The notes under the pieces: model-generated
What the model saw: only the letters and a program-made list of their open reading frames with translations
What the model was told of the DNA's origin: nothing
Databases searched by the model: none
Source of the DNA: Nocardioidaceae bacterium
GTDB taxonomy: Bacteria > Actinomycetota > Actinomycetes > Propionibacteriales > Nocardioidaceae
Assembly (NCBI GenBank): GCA_013813125.1
Contig: JACCSH010000309.1
Span: 1-18,694 of the forward strand
Length of the DNA: 18,694 nt
Reading direction: 5' to 3'
Translations under genes and position numbers: made by a program
In this document: in pieces, positions 17,623-18,694 of the stretch
Layout of the letters: each line of letters opens with the position of its first letter
Numbering within the stretch: the stretch's first letter is position 1

Positions 17623-18694
17623 CCCACACGCTCCCGCACCCAGGCTTCCGCGTCGTAGCCCCACACTCGGAGCTGGTCCCACCACTCCTGACCCACCGGC
17701 GTCGTGGCGATGGCAGCGGCGACCAAGGCCACTGCGAGCAACGCGAGGAGCAGAACAACCCACGTACGCATCCGGTGCGAATAGAGCTGGGCGACCGCCT
17801 TGGCGTCCACCAGGCTGGAGCCGACGGCGGCCCGGGTGAGGAAGGAGCTCGCCATCCCCGATCGCCCCTTGTCGAGGAACTCGAGCAGCGATGCGTGGGA
17901 GCCCGCCATGACGATGAGCGTCGCCTTGTTGAAGTGCGCGACAAGTATGGCTGCGTCTTCGGTGGTGCCGTTGGTTTCGAACACCTGCGGCGTCATCCCG
18001 AGCCGCTCGATGCGGTCCGAGCCGCGCACCCTGCCTCCCGACGTCGCATGCGCCACAACCTCGGCCCCACAGCGCAACGCCGCATCGGAGATGTCGCCGA
18101 AGTCGGTGACGATGATGTCGGGCGTGTGGCCTGCCTCGAGCAAAGCATCCGCCCCACCGTCGACTCCGATGAGCACCGGGGAGTTCTCGCGGATGTAGGT
18201 CCTCAGCGATCGCACGTCACGTGAGTAGTCGAACGCGCGCAGGACAACCAGCACGTGGCGACCCGCGATCGCGAGCGACGTGGCGGGCACTCCCACACCG
18301 TCGAGGAGCAGCTCCCGCTCGCGGTTGAGGTGCTCGATTGCGTTAGCGCTGAAGGCAGCCAGCTGGCTGGCCATACCCTCCTTGGACGCTTCGAGGGCAG
18401 CGGCCACCGTCTCCGTCGTCTGCAGCGTGCCGGAGCCGACCAACGTGTCCTGCCGGTACACGCTCGCACCGTCTACGCGGATGCGGTCACCTTCGTGGAT
18501 GGCCGTGAAGACCCCAGGACCGACATCGTCCACCAACGCGATGTCGGCGTCGAGCAGAACCTGAGGTCCAAGGTTGGGATAGCGTCCGGAGATGGAGGGT
18601 GCGACGTTGACCACAGCCTTGACGCCGGACTCGACCAGGGCAGTCGCCGCGCCACGGTCGATATCGACGTGGTCGATGACGGCAATGTCGCCAC
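17619..18694 (-). CDS. steA: SteA-type cytokinetic ring protein, 5' end outside the window
   Basis: This partial gene is open to the right edge, so its N-terminus is missing; the frame continues through GDIAVIDHVDIDRGAATALV before NVAPSISGRYPNLGP. SteA is associated with the division ring and septal peptidoglycan handling in Corynebacterium. The central part (LIGVDGGADALLEAGHTPDIIVTD with GDISD) resembles the thiamin pyrophosphokinase-like nucleotide-binding fold seen in this family. Near the C-terminus is a hydrophobic transmembrane segment (TWVVLLLALLAVALVAAAIA) followed by a short tail. It is coupled by a four-base overlap to the mctB/steB-like gene. Confidence 0.9.
   Translation of the reverse strand, partial: GDIAVIDHVDIDRGAATALVESGVKAVVNVAPSISGRYPNLGPQVLLDADIALVDDVGPGVFTAIHEGDRIRVDGASVYRQDTLVGSGTLQTTETVAAALEASKEGMASQLAAFSANAIEHLNRERELLLDGVGVPATSLAIAGRHVLVVLRAFDYSRDVRSLRTYIRENSPVLIGVDGGADALLEAGHTPDIIVTDFGDISDAALRCGAEVVAHATSGGRVRGSDRIERLGMTPQVFETNGTTEDAAILVAHFNKATLIVMAGSHASLLEFLDKGRSGMASSFLTRAAVGSSLVDAKAVAQLYSHRMRTWVVLLLALLAVALVAAAIATTPVGQEWWDQLRVWGYDAEAWVRERVG

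Overview
The window is a GC-rich stretch of an actinobacterial chromosome. The gene order steA, mctB/steB, pyrG, NUDIX hydrolase, (ald), xerD, parA, scpA, scpB, rluB, (tyrA), cmk, der is the conserved actinobacterial block, also known from Mycobacterium around Rv1697-Rv1713. Having ald and tyrA within it suggests a Propionibacteriales/Nocardioidaceae-like host. That placement is an inference from synteny and protein style, not from a database search.

Layout: almost everything reads on the minus strand. From the right edge come a 5'-truncated steA, mctB/steB, pyrG and an ADP-ribose-pyrophosphatase-like NUDIX gene. Next are ald and xerD, where xerD appears to start at a CTG codon overlapping the ald stop. 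Then comes a tightly overlapping unit: parA, a small ribbon-helix-helix-like gene, scpA, scpB and rluB. This conserved block resumes at tyrA, cmk and der and ends with tRNA-Pro(GGG) at the left edge. The housekeeping genes cover nucleotide and amino-acid synthesis, chromosome segregation (ParA, ScpAB, XerD), ribosome maturation (Der, RluB) and septal envelope functions (SteA/SteB family).

The unusual part is about 4.5 kb between tyrA and rluB (about 3652-8237). It is flanked by an imperfect direct repeat of 84-92 bp that is a copy of the 5' end of tyrA. The left copy is the start of the intact tyrA. The right copy, next to rluB, is a frameshifted remnant. Inside lie two overlapping tyrosine recombinases of the Tn554 TnpA/TnpB type, bounded by an exact 13-bp inverted repeat. 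A divergent, opposite-strand pair follows: a SigE-family ECF sigma factor and a one-pass membrane protein with two calcium-loop-like motifs outside the membrane. The simplest reading is a site-specific integrative element that entered the start of tyrA, cut the rluB-tyrA operon, rebuilt the gene start, and carries a sigma/surface-protein module as cargo. As a result tyrA now lies directly behind the recombinase genes, with an in-frame ATG overlapping their stop codon.

The boundary, duplicate and overlap observations are read directly from the sequence. Mobility, cargo status and the regulatory consequences are inference.
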